64,000 bases of DNA from NCBI GenBank assembly GCA_000277445.1, contig AJWJ01000004.1, forward strand, positions 1 to 64,000. The letters are read 5' to 3'. A program made the position numbers and the translations under genes. Origin of the DNA: Polysphondylium violaceum (taxonomy: Eukaryota > Evosea > Eumycetozoa > Dictyosteliales > Dictyosteliaceae). Shown here one piece after another: positions 32,718 to 44,449 of the stretch. How positions within the stretch are numbered: position 1 is the stretch's first letter; every line of letters begins with the position of its first letter. The notes under the pieces were generated by a model. That model had not been told where the DNA came from and did no database searches. It was given only the letters and a program-made list of their open reading frames with translations.

Positions 32718-34238
32718 TTATTCATACTTTGTAATCTGTACAGACAAAGGAATGAGTTTGGAGTTCAAGTCAACTATGTCAGTTTTTAAATAAATACAAC
32801 TCTGTGGGATTAAGTTGTCCATCTTTATATCTAATCCTATTATATCTAGCTTTTGTAATGTCGATGGCAAGAACCCTGGATAGAGATTGTATCGGTCTGA
32901 CCTGTAAACAATAACAAGATCTTGAATCGCAGTGTCTTTTAAATAAACATTATTACCAATTTGATTGGTTGTTATTTTAATGGTTGTTACATTTTGCAAT
33001 AATGTTGCCACTGATTCATGCAATGTGTCTACTATTAATTGGGGCATATAACAATTATACAACGGATTATCTAATGAGCCAACATGCTCAAATGATCCTT
33101 TAAATGACCAGAGTTGCAAATAGGATAGCGAATGAGGTAAGGTGTTGGCTTGAAAGCACTCTTGATTAAAGCTATACATCGTTAGTCTAGTAAGATTATT
33201 TGGTAATACAAATGGCTCCAATGGTTGATTATAGGATCCCAAGTCAAGCTCTGTTAGACTATCTGGTAAATGGCCTTGTTCAAGTGGATGATCATAGTCG
33301 GGAAGATCCAACTCGAGTAAACCAGGAGGGAGAACACCTACTTCAAGAGGTTCATCGTAATCAAAAATATACAAACTGGTTAGAGATGATGGCAAAATGC
33401 CTTTCTCTAGCCTACCATCGAGAAAGTCTATTTTAATACTAGTTAGATGTGATGGCAATACACGTGTTGCATCAAACTCTGTCTTAAATATTGCTTGGTT
33501 GACCCACGTGTGTTGCGTTAGCCATTGAAGATCTTGATCAGACTTGACATCGATGGTGCAGTCAAACACCTTATTTGGAGGCACAACAAAAGGCTTTAAA
33601 TTCTCGTATGTTCCCCTAAACCTAAAGTCTTTGAGTGTGTTTGGTAACTTACACGTTGGTACATTGATATTTAAACCCCTAGGTAGAGAAAGTCTCTCCA
33701 ATTGTGATGGCAACTCTGCTAATATCATATCAACAAGCGGGTTATTGATATTTTTATCCACCGCTTCAGAGATGGTTAATTTTCTGATTGAGTCGGGCAA
33801 CTTTCCACTACCAACCATATGTTTTTGATTAGGAAATGACAAACTCTGTAAACCTTGATGAAAAAGGTCACAATCATATCTAATCACTCTTGATGGTTGT
33901 TGTTGTTGTTGCTGTTGCTGTTGATCATTATCTATTGTTACATCTACTCCATTAACAATAGAAATTCTATCTATCAAATCTCTGTGTTTATTATTTACAT
34001 ATTCTATTACATCATCTCTATTTTTAATTTTAACATGAATGATGATATTGTATTCTACTTTCTCATTATACGAAAACAGTGATAGAAATCTATGATTATT
34101 ATTCAAATACTCTATAGTGGCATCAATAAAAGTATCACTACACACATTGTTTCTAATACAATCTCTTATATATCGATTTCTCCAAAGAGAATAAAAATAT
34201 CTGTTGTTGTTGTTGCTACAGTTGTGCTTGTTGTGCAT
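32718..34238 (-). CDS. FNIP-repeat protein A
   Basis: A single exon of 506 residues. The N-cap (about 14-72) reads RYFYSLWRNRYIRDCIRNNV with NHRFLSLFSYNEKVEYNI, then comes a Gln run. FNIP repeats occupy about residues 265-385 (YDEPLEVGVLPPGLLELDL; YDHPLEQGHLPDSLTELDL; YNQPLEPFVLPNNLTRLTM; FNQECFQANTLPHSLSYLQL). The C-cap begins GSFEHVGSLDNPLY and ends near PLSVQITKYE. FNIP repeats form an LRR-like solenoid; function in dictyostelids is largely unknown, though some family members carry F-box or kinase domains. The stop faces Sec15's stop (82 bases apart). Its start is only 98 bases from the start of the AP-5 gene, so the two genes share a very compact bidirectional promoter. It is closest to FNIP-D among the nine. 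Confidence 0.88.
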   Translation of the reverse strand: MHNKHNCSNNNNRYFYSLWRNRYIRDCIRNNVCSDTFIDATIEYLNNNHRFLSLFSYNEKVEYNIIIHVKIKNRDDVIEYVNNKHRDLIDRISIVNGVDVTIDNDQQQQQQQQQPSRVIRYDCDLFHQGLQSLSFPNQKHMVGSGKLPDSIRKLTISEAVDKNINNPLVDMILAELPSQLERLSLPRGLNINVPTCKLPNTLKDFRFRGTYENLKPFVVPPNKVFDCTIDVKSDQDLQWLTQHTWVNQAIFKTEFDATRVLPSHLTSIKIDFLDGRLEKGILPSSLTSLYIFDYDEPLEVGVLPPGLLELDLPDYDHPLEQGHLPDSLTELDLGSYNQPLEPFVLPNNLTRLTMYSFNQECFQANTLPHSLSYLQLWSFKGSFEHVGSLDNPLYNCYMPQLIVDTLHESVATLLQNVTTIKITTNQIGNNVYLKDTAIQDLVIVYRSDRYNLYPGFLPSTLQKLDIIGLDIKMDNLIPQSCIYLKTDIVDLNSKLIPLSVQITKYE

Positions 34239-34336
34239 TGTGTGGTGACATTTTGGAGTTTTTAGAAAGATCCTTTTTTTTTTTTAAACATAAAATCTTT
34301 TATAAAAGGCGATGAATTAAATAGTAAATTAATATT

Positions 34337-37300
34337 ATGACGAGTTCAATAAATAATCCTATGATTGATGATCTATCATCAAAGATTGAGAATGTATGTT
34401 TATTGTGTTTACACTGTGGATGTGTATATATATTAATATCAATTACAATATACATTAGATTGCATTAAAGAATACAAAATCTAAAGAATGTTTAGATTTA
34501 CTAAAGTATCTATATAGAGTTACAATCAATTTCAAAGGAAAGAGAGGAAAATCATTAAAGTTAAACCCTGTATTTATAGAAAAATTGTAATCATCTCTAT
34601 CTCTATCTCTACTTTGTTAATTGTGTATTTGTACTTTTGAACTAACCATCTCCTATCTTTTATCCCTCAGAACAACACTTTTAATAGACCCTAGCACACC
34701 ATACAAGGTTAGATTATTAACATTATCTATAGTTTCAAAGATTTCTTATATATCTGAACCACAAATATTACATAAAAAGTATTATATCTTTACATTAAAT
34801 AGGAATAGATATAAGCAGCATTCTAATTACAAATTATAACAAACAACTATATAGTTTAAAAACATTTGAAACTAAAACACTTTGTTTGTTGTTTTCATTA
34901 TTGGCGTTAATTAAAGAGCCTAAATCACCGTTATACTCGAGCACACTACCTTTACTAGTACAATCAGTTTCTAGCCAAGATCCCGTTCTTAGACCTTCAT
35001 CAATACCCTCCATTGTACAATGTGCTAGATTATATCCAAATTCATTCACAAGTTCTCAAATTAAATCCATAGAGACTCAATTAATACAGTTTTTAAAACA
35101 TGCAAGTTTAGTATCTGATATACCTAAACAATCGACTGGTTGTAAGTTACTGTTATTATAATCATAGATCATTAATCATCGTCTAATAACATTTTATAAA
35201 TACCATTAATTATCTAGTTTTTAAAATAGGATCAACAACAACTACTACACCAGTAACAGAATTGGATGGATCAGCAGCTATAGAGTTTTTCACAGTTTTA
35301 AATAATTCACAATACTATACAGAGGATCAAACATTTAATATTTATTCATTTTCAATGTTGTATACATGGTTAAATTTATATAAAATACCTCCTCTAAATA
35401 CACAAGTAAACATAGAGTCTACTGTATCTACACCAAGAGATAATAGTAATAGTAATAATGAACAACAACAACAACAACAACAACAAGATACAAATAATAG
35501 TAGTAATAATAATAATATAATATATAGACAATTAAATTCAAATTTCCAAAATACTATAGTTACTTATTGTCTTAGAATCATAGATCAATTGAAATTAAAA
35601 CCAACAACAGGTGAGGGTATGTCAATGTTGAACAACAGTGGTGGTAGTGGAAATACGAGTAGTAGCAATTTAAATATAATGAAATCAAACACTGCTTCAA
35701 CGGTTGCTGGTGGAGATATAGATCAGATATCAGTGTTTGCATTACTTGAGGCAGTTAGAATACTAGATTACCTCTGTTGTTTAGACAATAATCTCATTGC
35801 CAAGATATTTCCCACCGTTCAAAAAGCATACCAACTTCATTTGCCATCAAGCAGAACAACCAATGCCAACTCTGGTCCTATTCTATTAGCCCTCCTTCAA
35901 TTCTTTGTCAATCACAGTCACACTTTGGTCTATGATCCAGAGCCTCTGTTTAAAGCATACTTCCAAACCTATCTTCCCAAGACCTACATGAACTCGTTTG
36001 TCGCCTTTGAGACACTCAACTTTTGTCTTGAAAACAAAGAGGTGTTACTTAAAAACACCAATGTCCTCAGTTTATACTTTCCTCCGATCTTTAAATGTCT
36101 TGCTTGGTTCCCTCAGAGCTTTATCGGAGAGTTTTCAGAGTTACTTCCATTCCTCATCAGTCCAAACTCTTTTATCGAGGTGTTTCATCTCTTGCTCGAT
36201 CTTCCTCTCCTAACGCTGTCGATGGAGAGTGTGTTGGTCGATCAAAAGAAATACTCATCCATGGGCATAGATTCCGGTGCCGATGTGATGGATACCGCTT
36301 GGAGTGAGAACAGAGTACTCTATAACTATCTACTCAGAAACGAAAGTGGTGTAAACATAAACTTTTGGTCCAGCACAACAATGCCTCTGCTCAACCAGTT
36401 TTGTAAAAAGAATCCAGTGACTCCTCGAACCATCAGTAGCTGTGAATTGGTGGCCTCTTTGCTAGACATCTATTTCACAGTTCTCTTGGAGTCCTCCGAC
36501 AAGGACCACATCTCGACCCTTCTTCCCGTGATGTTTGAGCGTCTGGAGCAACTATTCCCCTTTGAATACTACCAAAACATCATGAGAGAAAGTTTGATGC
36601 AACACGTTGAATCCATCTTTGCAAAGTACCCCAGTTTAATCGTGTCTGAAAAGGACTTGATCATCTCTGTCGTCAGTGAAGGTAGCATGAGGACCAGGGA
36701 CAATGTGACCTTGACCCTCTGTCACATTATCGGCGAATACACATCCACCTACTATTGTCCTGAAATCACAGCGACCATTTTTTCCGACTACCATGAAGCC
36801 CTTGAACTCATTGCCTATGAAAAGATCAACACGATTAAAATGGAAGCCCTGTCCAACGCCTCTTCATCCTCGCTCACACAAACACCCAACTCTCTTGGAT
36901 TCATCCAACAAATCAACAACACGCATTCACAAATCTCTTCCTCTTCCTCTTCTTTTCAATCTATTGTAGAAAACATCATCAGTGGTCACAACAATGCATC
37001 GTTGCACTCTAATAACCAAGCACTCTCCACTCACCAATACAGCGTCACAACAATGTTGATTCTCATAAACGCCCTTACAAAAATCTCATCAAGATGGCCA
37101 GACTCTACATCGAGAGTGATATTGTGTCTCATGAAAATCATTGGCTATCACCAGTATTTTGATCCTCAAGTAATTCAAAGAGCCAATGAATGTATATCTC
37201 TATTAAAATATCCAAGTTTTGCAGCATCCCTCTATCTATGTGAACCAGTGCAAGGTAGTTCATTTTATTTACCTCAGATTGACAACTCTACCATCGGTTT

Positions 37301-37403
37301 AACTAGTCAGGATTGCAATTCATCATTATCATTTATTTTACAAGATACATCATCCACTCCATCATCGAATCAATCTTCAATTCATCCTTATACAATGAAA
37401 TAA
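34337..37403 (+). CDS. ap5b1: AP-5 complex beta-1-like protein
   Basis: Rebuilt from five exons: 34337-34393, 34459-34586, 34671-34778, 34855-35138 and 35230-37403, giving 916 residues with all phases consistent. Two choices rest on phase: exon 3 ends at AAAAA|GTATTA so that a 76-nt intron removes an in-frame stop, and exon 4 ends at ACTG|GTTGTA rather than at the better-looking GTAAGT two bases on, which would create a stop. The protein is mostly helical and HEAT-like (PYKVRLLTLSIVSKISYISE; CLLFSLLALIKEPKSPLYSS), with IEVFHLLLDLPLLTLSMESV in the middle. Length and layout fit AP5B1 (human 878), a subunit of the late-endosomal AP-5 coat. Divergence is high, so the family call is moderate. Confidence 0.6.
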
Positions 37404-37738
37404 AAAATAAGCCTTTTAATATGTCCCTTTGGAATATCACAAATATTTTTGTCCTAGGAAGAGAAAAAAATGTTAAAAAAAGAAATTTATCTTCCCAAGG
37501 ATGTAGAAGTTCTCAACTACCTAATAGTTCATTCTCTTTATATTCCTCTCAACCTAAACTTAAAAACCTAATTTTTATTATACAATCATAGATTCATCTT
37601 CTGATTTTTTTCTCAACACCAAAATTTTTAAAAATTTAGATTTTTATTTTGGTCAGAGTGTCTGTCTTAATAGAAAACGACGATGACAGATATATCATTT
37701 TATTTTGGTCAGAGTGTCTGTCTTAATAGAAAACAACG
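37404..37738. promoter_or_regulatory. Intergenic AP-5 / FNIP-B with 56-bp tandem duplication
   Basis: The 335-base gap ends in a tandem duplication with a period of 56 bp. The block from about 37645 to 37700 is repeated to about 37757 with one base change (AAAACG/AAAACA). The copy includes the start codon and first codons of FNIP-B. This creates an upstream ATG at 37683. Confidence 0.85.
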
Positions 37739-37742
37739 ATGA
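37683..37742 (+). promoter_or_regulatory. Upstream ORF overlapping the FNIP-B start
   Basis: This 19-codon ORF starts MTDISFYF, the same first eight codons as FNIP-B apart from the last residue, because it is a duplicated copy of the gene start. Its TGA stop at 37740-37742 overlaps the FNIP-B ATG at 37739 (ATGA). If the mRNA begins upstream of 37683, the uORF should reduce or re-route initiation at FNIP-B. If transcription starts between the copies it is silent. Confidence 0.6.
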
Positions 37743-39319
37743 CAGATATATCATTTTATTTAGTATGGAGGAATCAGTATACTAGACGTTTAATTAGAAA
37801 TCTAGTATGTCAAGGTGCAATTATCAACGTGAATAAAGAGAGTTTGGAAGTGAATCACCAGTATCTGTCAATGTTCACAAACAAAGAGAAACAAGATCAC
37901 AATATATCTATTCGTTTCATGGGTGATGATATAGATTACTTGGAGATCAATAACAACAATAGAGATCTGATCAATGATGTTCAATTAAATACTGATGCTG
38001 ATAATTTTAATTTAAATGAAATCCACGATGGTGTACGTAAGCTGTCATTGACCACAGAAAATCAGTCTGTGATGGCAACTGGTGAATTACCTCCTTCCAT
38101 CACTTTTTTGTATTTGGGAGGAAATGGTTCTTATGACAACCCCCCAATTGTTCAACCAATATTGTCAAATCTACCTGCTAACCTACAGGAGTTGGACTTG
38201 CTAATCCACCGAGATAGTATTAGCAGTCCGTGTATCATGCCAGAGTCTCTCACCGATATAAAGTCCGTTGTCTACTTTGACTATAATATCTTGAAATGGT
38301 TTGTAGTGCCTCCCAATAAAGTGTACAAGAGTTGTATGCTTCGTGTTGATTCTATGGAATCTTTTGAATGGCTCCTTGAAAACAAATGGATCTGTAGCGT
38401 CGACATTGGCCGAAATGTATTGGAGATCTTAATGTTTCGGCATCAATTACCCTCACATATAACCAAGGTTGAAGTATACCTTGAAATAGTTCGAGATAGG
38501 TCCTTCTTTCCGCCAACACTAGAGTCATTGGCTTGTTACTATGGTACACCATTCTCTCATCTTGTTAATCTCAAAGTCTTGAAAATAATTGGCGAATATC
38601 AAACAAAGTTGGAGAAAGGTGTTCTTCCTGCATCGCTACAAGAGTTGTATTTGGAGTATAATCAACCTCTAGAGGTAGATGTCTTGCCACCTAATTTGAC
38701 CACTCTTAATTTAACCAGCTATAATATGCCCTTCTCTAGCAATGTTTTGCCACCTGGATTGACCACTCTTTATTTACACAACTATAATCAGCCACTTGGT
38801 ACCAATATCTTGCCATCAACACTCACTGATTTAACTCTTCATTCATTTAATCAACCATTGAGGGCATTTGTTTTACCTCAAAAGTTGAAAAGATTATACA
38901 TGGGCAAGTTCACCCAACCATCAATACCTCCAAACTCTTTACCTATTTCTTTGACTGATCTCACTGTTTATCGCTTCAATGGATCATTTGACCAATGCCA
39001 GCCATTAGATAATTTAAAGATACTCAGAGTTGATTCACTGTTCCCATCACTCGCCACGCTATTAGCCAACGTAGAGAAACTTTATTTGTGGATCGATAAT
39101 CGTGATGATGATAATCCCTCTGGCACATGTCTCTACAACACCTCTATTAAAAGCCTGTCTATCCAATTTCTTAATGCAAAAACTCTTTATCCCAACTCAT
39201 TTCCACCCACACTCAGATATCTCTCTCTTGTCAATGCATATCTAAAACCTGGTGTCATTTCTCGTGATTGTGTTCTTTTAAAATACAGAGAACCGCGTCC
39301 TTACCGGAGCTTCAAATAA
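37739..39319 (+). CDS. FNIP-repeat protein B
   Basis: A single exon of 526 residues. The N-cap (about 5-62) has SFYLVWRNQYTRRLIRNLVC and NHQYLSMFTNKEKQDHNISI. The repeat region (about residues 285-405) contains at least five FNIP units, including YNQPLEVDVLPPNLTTLNL, YNMPFSSNVLPPGLTTLYL, YNQPLGTNILPSTLTDLTL and FNQPLRAFVLPQKLKRLYM. The C-cap starts GSFDQCQPLDNLKILRV and ends before REPRPYRSFK. The upstream copy of its start codon makes the start ambiguous, but only the ATG at 37739 opens the long frame. It is convergent with REV3, with 34 bases between stops. No signal peptide or membrane segment is seen. Confidence 0.9.
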   Translation: MTDISFYLVWRNQYTRRLIRNLVCQGAIINVNKESLEVNHQYLSMFTNKEKQDHNISIRFMGDDIDYLEINNNNRDLINDVQLNTDADNFNLNEIHDGVRKLSLTTENQSVMATGELPPSITFLYLGGNGSYDNPPIVQPILSNLPANLQELDLLIHRDSISSPCIMPESLTDIKSVVYFDYNILKWFVVPPNKVYKSCMLRVDSMESFEWLLENKWICSVDIGRNVLEILMFRHQLPSHITKVEVYLEIVRDRSFFPPTLESLACYYGTPFSHLVNLKVLKIIGEYQTKLEKGVLPASLQELYLEYNQPLEVDVLPPNLTTLNLTSYNMPFSSNVLPPGLTTLYLHNYNQPLGTNILPSTLTDLTLHSFNQPLRAFVLPQKLKRLYMGKFTQPSIPPNSLPISLTDLTVYRFNGSFDQCQPLDNLKILRVDSLFPSLATLLANVEKLYLWIDNRDDDNPSGTCLYNTSIKSLSIQFLNAKTLYPNSFPPTLRYLSLVNAYLKPGVISRDCVLLKYREPRPYRSFK

Positions 39320-39353
39320 ATGTTTGCAATCAATTTCTATTTCTATGTATTTA

Positions 39354-42300
39354 TTAATAATCATAAATAGTGTTGTTTTCATTATTTAAAAACCAAGGTA
39401 AAATAGAGTTGTAAATCTTTGTCAATTTTAATCTTTCATAAAAAGTAGGGCAATCAATGGAGATACAATCTATTTTTGATAAAGTTTGATCACCAATACA
39501 TTTTCTACACAAATCTTCAACTTGATTCTTTTGATTTTCAATATAATTAAATCTATTAATCATTACAAAATAACTCGTTTGTGGATCATTTCTACAAGAA
39601 TCACAAAGTGGAGGTGTTTGATTTGATCTAACATTTGAACTACAAACTAAACAATTTAATGTGCTATAGTATTCTTCAATCGTTGTATTTTGATGTAAAA
39701 TTGATAAATTCTCCTCTTTAACATTTGTATTATCATCTTGATTTTCTTCATCCATCATTTGATCATTATTATTATCTATCTGATTATTATTATCTATTTG
39801 ATTATTATTATTATTATTTTGACTATCTTCATATTCAATTCTTAGAGGTTGATTATTAGTAGTACGATCAAAATGATTACTATATTCAAGATTAAAGAAT
39901 TTGACCATTCTCTGAATTGGACTAGTTATATATATCTTTGGAATTTCATCAAACCATAATTTAACATTTACATTTAAAACCTTGAAAACACGATCTAGGG
40001 CGGGTAATATTTGTTTGGTGATATAATAGATAGAGTTGACACGAAGTCTATGAGAGTTTTCTAAAAATTCCATTGGAGTGAGGACTAGATCAACCAATCT
40101 TGAACCTGGATGACCATATACTACAACATAGGCTACTCTTTGTCCATACCGAGGTTCAGTACGAGGATCAACTTTCATTAAACGTTTGCTAATGAGCGCT
40201 GCAGGTGGAAGTGTACCTTTTTCGCTATAACTTCCCAAGCGGACCTCTTTGGCAAAGATAAAATCCCTTAGTGGAACTCTCTCTTGCAAGATCTTTTTCC
40301 ATTGACGAGTTACATATGATTTCACCAGAGAGATATCTTTGGTTTCAAAGATAATACGTATGGATTTCTCGAGGATTTTGGATACAACCTTACAAGAGTC
40401 TCTTCTCACAGTCTCTATGCCTTTGGCTTCAAAGATAGGTGTCTTTTGGATGGCAGATTCATATTTATAGCCCACGTACCTCTTTTTGTTTAGCAGGATG
40501 CAGGGATGATACACCTTTTCAAAGGCGAGTTTCACAGGCGCAGGATTCAAACCAGTGACCTTGTCTGCCATTTTTTGTCCGATTACAAAGGCCTCTTCTT
40601 TGGATGCACCAGGAAGTAAAATAAACATGCTATCAGTGTCTCCATAGATAACCTTGGCGTTCCATTCTTTGGATTGCTCAATAATCTTGATGGCAGCCTC
40701 GAGAGTTTCTCTGGCTGTTTGCACAATACTATCACCAATTTCAACACAAGGCATTCTTCCAGAGAATCCTGCGGCCGTGTAGCCAAATGTAACGTTGGCC
40801 AACATTTTTAAACCCAGTTGTCGAGCATTTAATAGTGAATAGGTTTTCTTGTCCCCAGCACACTTTTTCATTGCCCGCTTCACCATGATTCTCGTATCTA
40901 AAACTTCTTGTAGCAATTTGGGAAACAAGCCATGTCTAATTGATTTCTTGCAAAACATGACACCATTTGGAGAGATAAATATATTTTGTGGTGATATAGA
41001 TTCCAATAGGCCAGACTTCATATCCATCCAACTGGGTCCCAAGGGTTTTCTATTGTTTTCTAGAGGTTGCAGTTTTCCCAGGCAAGTAGAGTAGCAGTAA
41101 TTGTATGCAATCATAATTGATGGATAAAGGGATTGGAAATCCAATACAATCACTGGACTATTATAGATTCTCGTGATTGGATCCAATGTCAAGGGAATGG
41201 CTTCAGGCATTGGTTGATTAAATACCTCTTCACGAGCAGGAGACAATAATATATAGTTGTCAGGTTTGGTTAGACGCAAAAGCATAGATTCAACACGATA
41301 CTGTGAGCCACGTGATAAAACACTAAAGAAATCTATGCCATACACTCTGGCAAACTCACTGGTTCTTTGGATGAGTTCAAATGAATAGATGATATTAAAG
41401 TTGTTTGAGACCATTTGTAAATAGTATTGCAACGTTCTCCATCTAGAGCGTCTGTCTTGGAACCAGTTGGTCAGGGTTTGGAAAGAGTATTGCACGACTC
41501 TCTTTTTCAGTGAATGAAAACAAACATTTTGATAGGAATAGTTGTCGAGATTGATCTCGTGTCTTATTACTCTCCATATATTGACAACAATCCTACCAAC
41601 AATCTTCATTCCAGAGCTATGTTCAAATCCAAATTGATCTCTTTGTTTTGAAAAAAAATTACTTTGTTTTGATCTTATGGTGCCTTCGATTGGATTGATG
41701 ACTCGCGATATTTCATCACAGAGCGATACACCGAGATACTCTGCCCTCTCGATAAGATAGCCAATGGATGACATTTGAATTTCATATCCAGCAATGATAT
41801 CAACATCATAACACCTAACCAACTCGGCCAATCCTTTGAGTAATTGATATTCATCTTGGAAATTATTAACAATGACGTTTGAGCCAAACCCAAATTCTTG
41901 ATGATGTTGATCAATCACTAGCACACCTTTGATATCTTGATACTGATCACCTTCATATTCTATAGAATACTCATCTCTAATACAATAAATAATGGCACCA
42001 ATAGAGTCTATCTCTGGATTTGGATTAAATCTTTCCCTGGTGTTGACATGAATTTCCACAGAGAGTATAGTAAGATTCTGATTTAAATTTGCTTGTAATC
42101 TTTTGAGATTAAAGTCACTAGCATAAGCAGGTGGGGAGGGATCATGTTGAGTTTGTGAAATTTGTGAATAGTCCATTTGTTGTTTAATTATTTTTTCTTT
42201 CTTTACTTTTGTTGTTTCTACCTTGAGTTCATTACTATTGTTGTTGTTGTCGACTAATTTATCAACATTTAATTCTTTTAATAATTGATCCTTGGATGGA

Positions 42301-42920
42301 GGAGGGATTGAAAGTGTAAATAATTTCTCTGAACTATCACAAACATTCTTGTCACCATAAACTCTTTTCCAATAATCTAAACCTTTTAAATTTGGAGACA
42401 ACAAAGATTGAAACTTTGGTACGATATTTACTTTTCTAGGATATTGTGGAATATCTAATGGATTGGAGTAAAATGGTTCTTTATAAAGATTTTCAGGTTT
42501 TGAAATTGATTTCAATTCTTTTAAAAGTTGCTCTTTGGTTGGCGGTTTTTGTTGAATCGTATATTTAATTGTACTAATCTTGTCATTATAATCACTTGGT
42601 GAATCATAATGATAATATGGGTCATATGAATAATTTAATTCACGTGGAGATGATGATTGTTGTTCATTGCTATTATTATTAGCTGTTGATATTGAACCAA
42701 ATGAAAATGGAATTTCGTCATCTTGTGTAGGTTTATGATTGAATTCAATGATTGGTTGACTATCAAAATTATCATTGGTATGAGAATCTACAACTAAAAT
42801 TATATCATCATGATCTGTTATTACTTGATTAAACCCTTCTTTAAAAGTTGGTGGTATGGGGATTTGTGATTGTGTGCCCATAACATATTGTTGGCTTTGC
42901 TGTTGATGCTTTGGTTCTCT

Positions 42921-42978
<58 letters not shown>

Positions 42979-44353
42979 GTATGATCATATACTATTGTTG
43001 GTGATGGAAATACTTGTAATAAATCATTATCTGCATCATTAATTATAGATTCATTAATTTCGAAGTCTATATCTTGATGTTGTTGCTGTTGTAGTGATGG
43101 TTGTTGTTCTGTATCATTATGGTAAGTTGGAGGTGGGGGTGTACCACTATTATAGTCTGGAGGAGTAGGTGAGAATGATGTATTTGGTAAATCACCAACA
43201 ACTTGAATAGTGGTCGTTGTTGTTTTTAAATCCAATATATCCTCATTATCAGATTCAGGTGAATATTTAGGAGGAGTTGGTGAGAGTAATGAGGATGGTG
43301 GAAGAGGATGATGAATAGATTGATCCAAAACTATAAATGTCGAGGATGTATTCTCTGTCTTTGTTTCAAATATAGGCGAATCTCCAAGTGGAAATGGTTC
43401 CAATGTCATCATCGACAAAGTAGAAGAGGTTGAGCTATTAGAGTTGTCGCTTTCTTCCTCTACTCTTTTCTTTTTAATTGGTGACCATTTAATAGACTGC
43501 TCCAACTGTACTAATTTATTATTTACTATTGGTTGAATCTCTTTAATCTCTTGTTTTTCAATCAATTGTAGGTGTTGTTGTTTCTGTTGATCATTAGGTT
43601 TTTCATCGGCATTACTTTTGGGCTGTACTTGTACTTGAACTTTTCTACTACTAGTTTTTTTATTTACAAGTGCTTCAATATCTTTTCCGAGGTCATGATT
43701 TACAGACTTTTTAAATAAATCTTTAAGATTGGATACTGGTTGAATAAAATGGTTCCTACTCGTACTAGTTGTTATTGTAGTGGTAGTTGTAGTCTTTGTC
43801 GAATTTTTGGGCGGTGATATAGATAAAGGCGACAACGATGATGAGGATGATGATGATAAATCTGAAAGAGAAAAAGATGATGACGACAGTGATGATGATG
43901 ATGACGATGATGATGAATACTGTTGTGTCTCTGGCACATATGGTAAATCATCTTTACCGACTACAAATCTAACTTTTTTTCGACTTTGTTGAAGTACTTC
44001 TAAACTAGACTTTAATGTATTTTGACCTGTGGATTTCTTTAGAATTGATTTTAAAGGAGTATTCTTTGATTCATTATTGATACCTGCTGATATTCTTGAT
44101 GTAGTTTTATGAGTAAATATACTATTATTATTATTGTTTGATGTTGTAGTTGTTGATTTATTTTTAAAATATCCCATCACCCTTTTAGTGCCTGTAGATG
44201 TAGGATTTGTGTCTTCTACAAACTTTAAAGGAACTGGAAGATTCTTTATTAAAGTATTGCTAGTAGTTGTATTAGTATTATTACTACTATTACTATGATT
44301 AGAATTCAAAGATTTGGCAGAGTTGTTATTATTATTATTCTTATTGGTTTTAA

Positions 44354-44449
<96 letters not shown>

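Noticed and set aside
35139-35144. GTAAGT donor at the end of AP-5 exon 4
   Set aside because: Consensus-like, but using it creates a TGA at the junction with exon 5; the GTTGTA donor three bases earlier keeps the frame open.
37313-37591. 92-codon ORF overlapping the end of the AP-5 gene
   Set aside because: Out of frame with the gene and low in protein-like features; probably 3' UTR.
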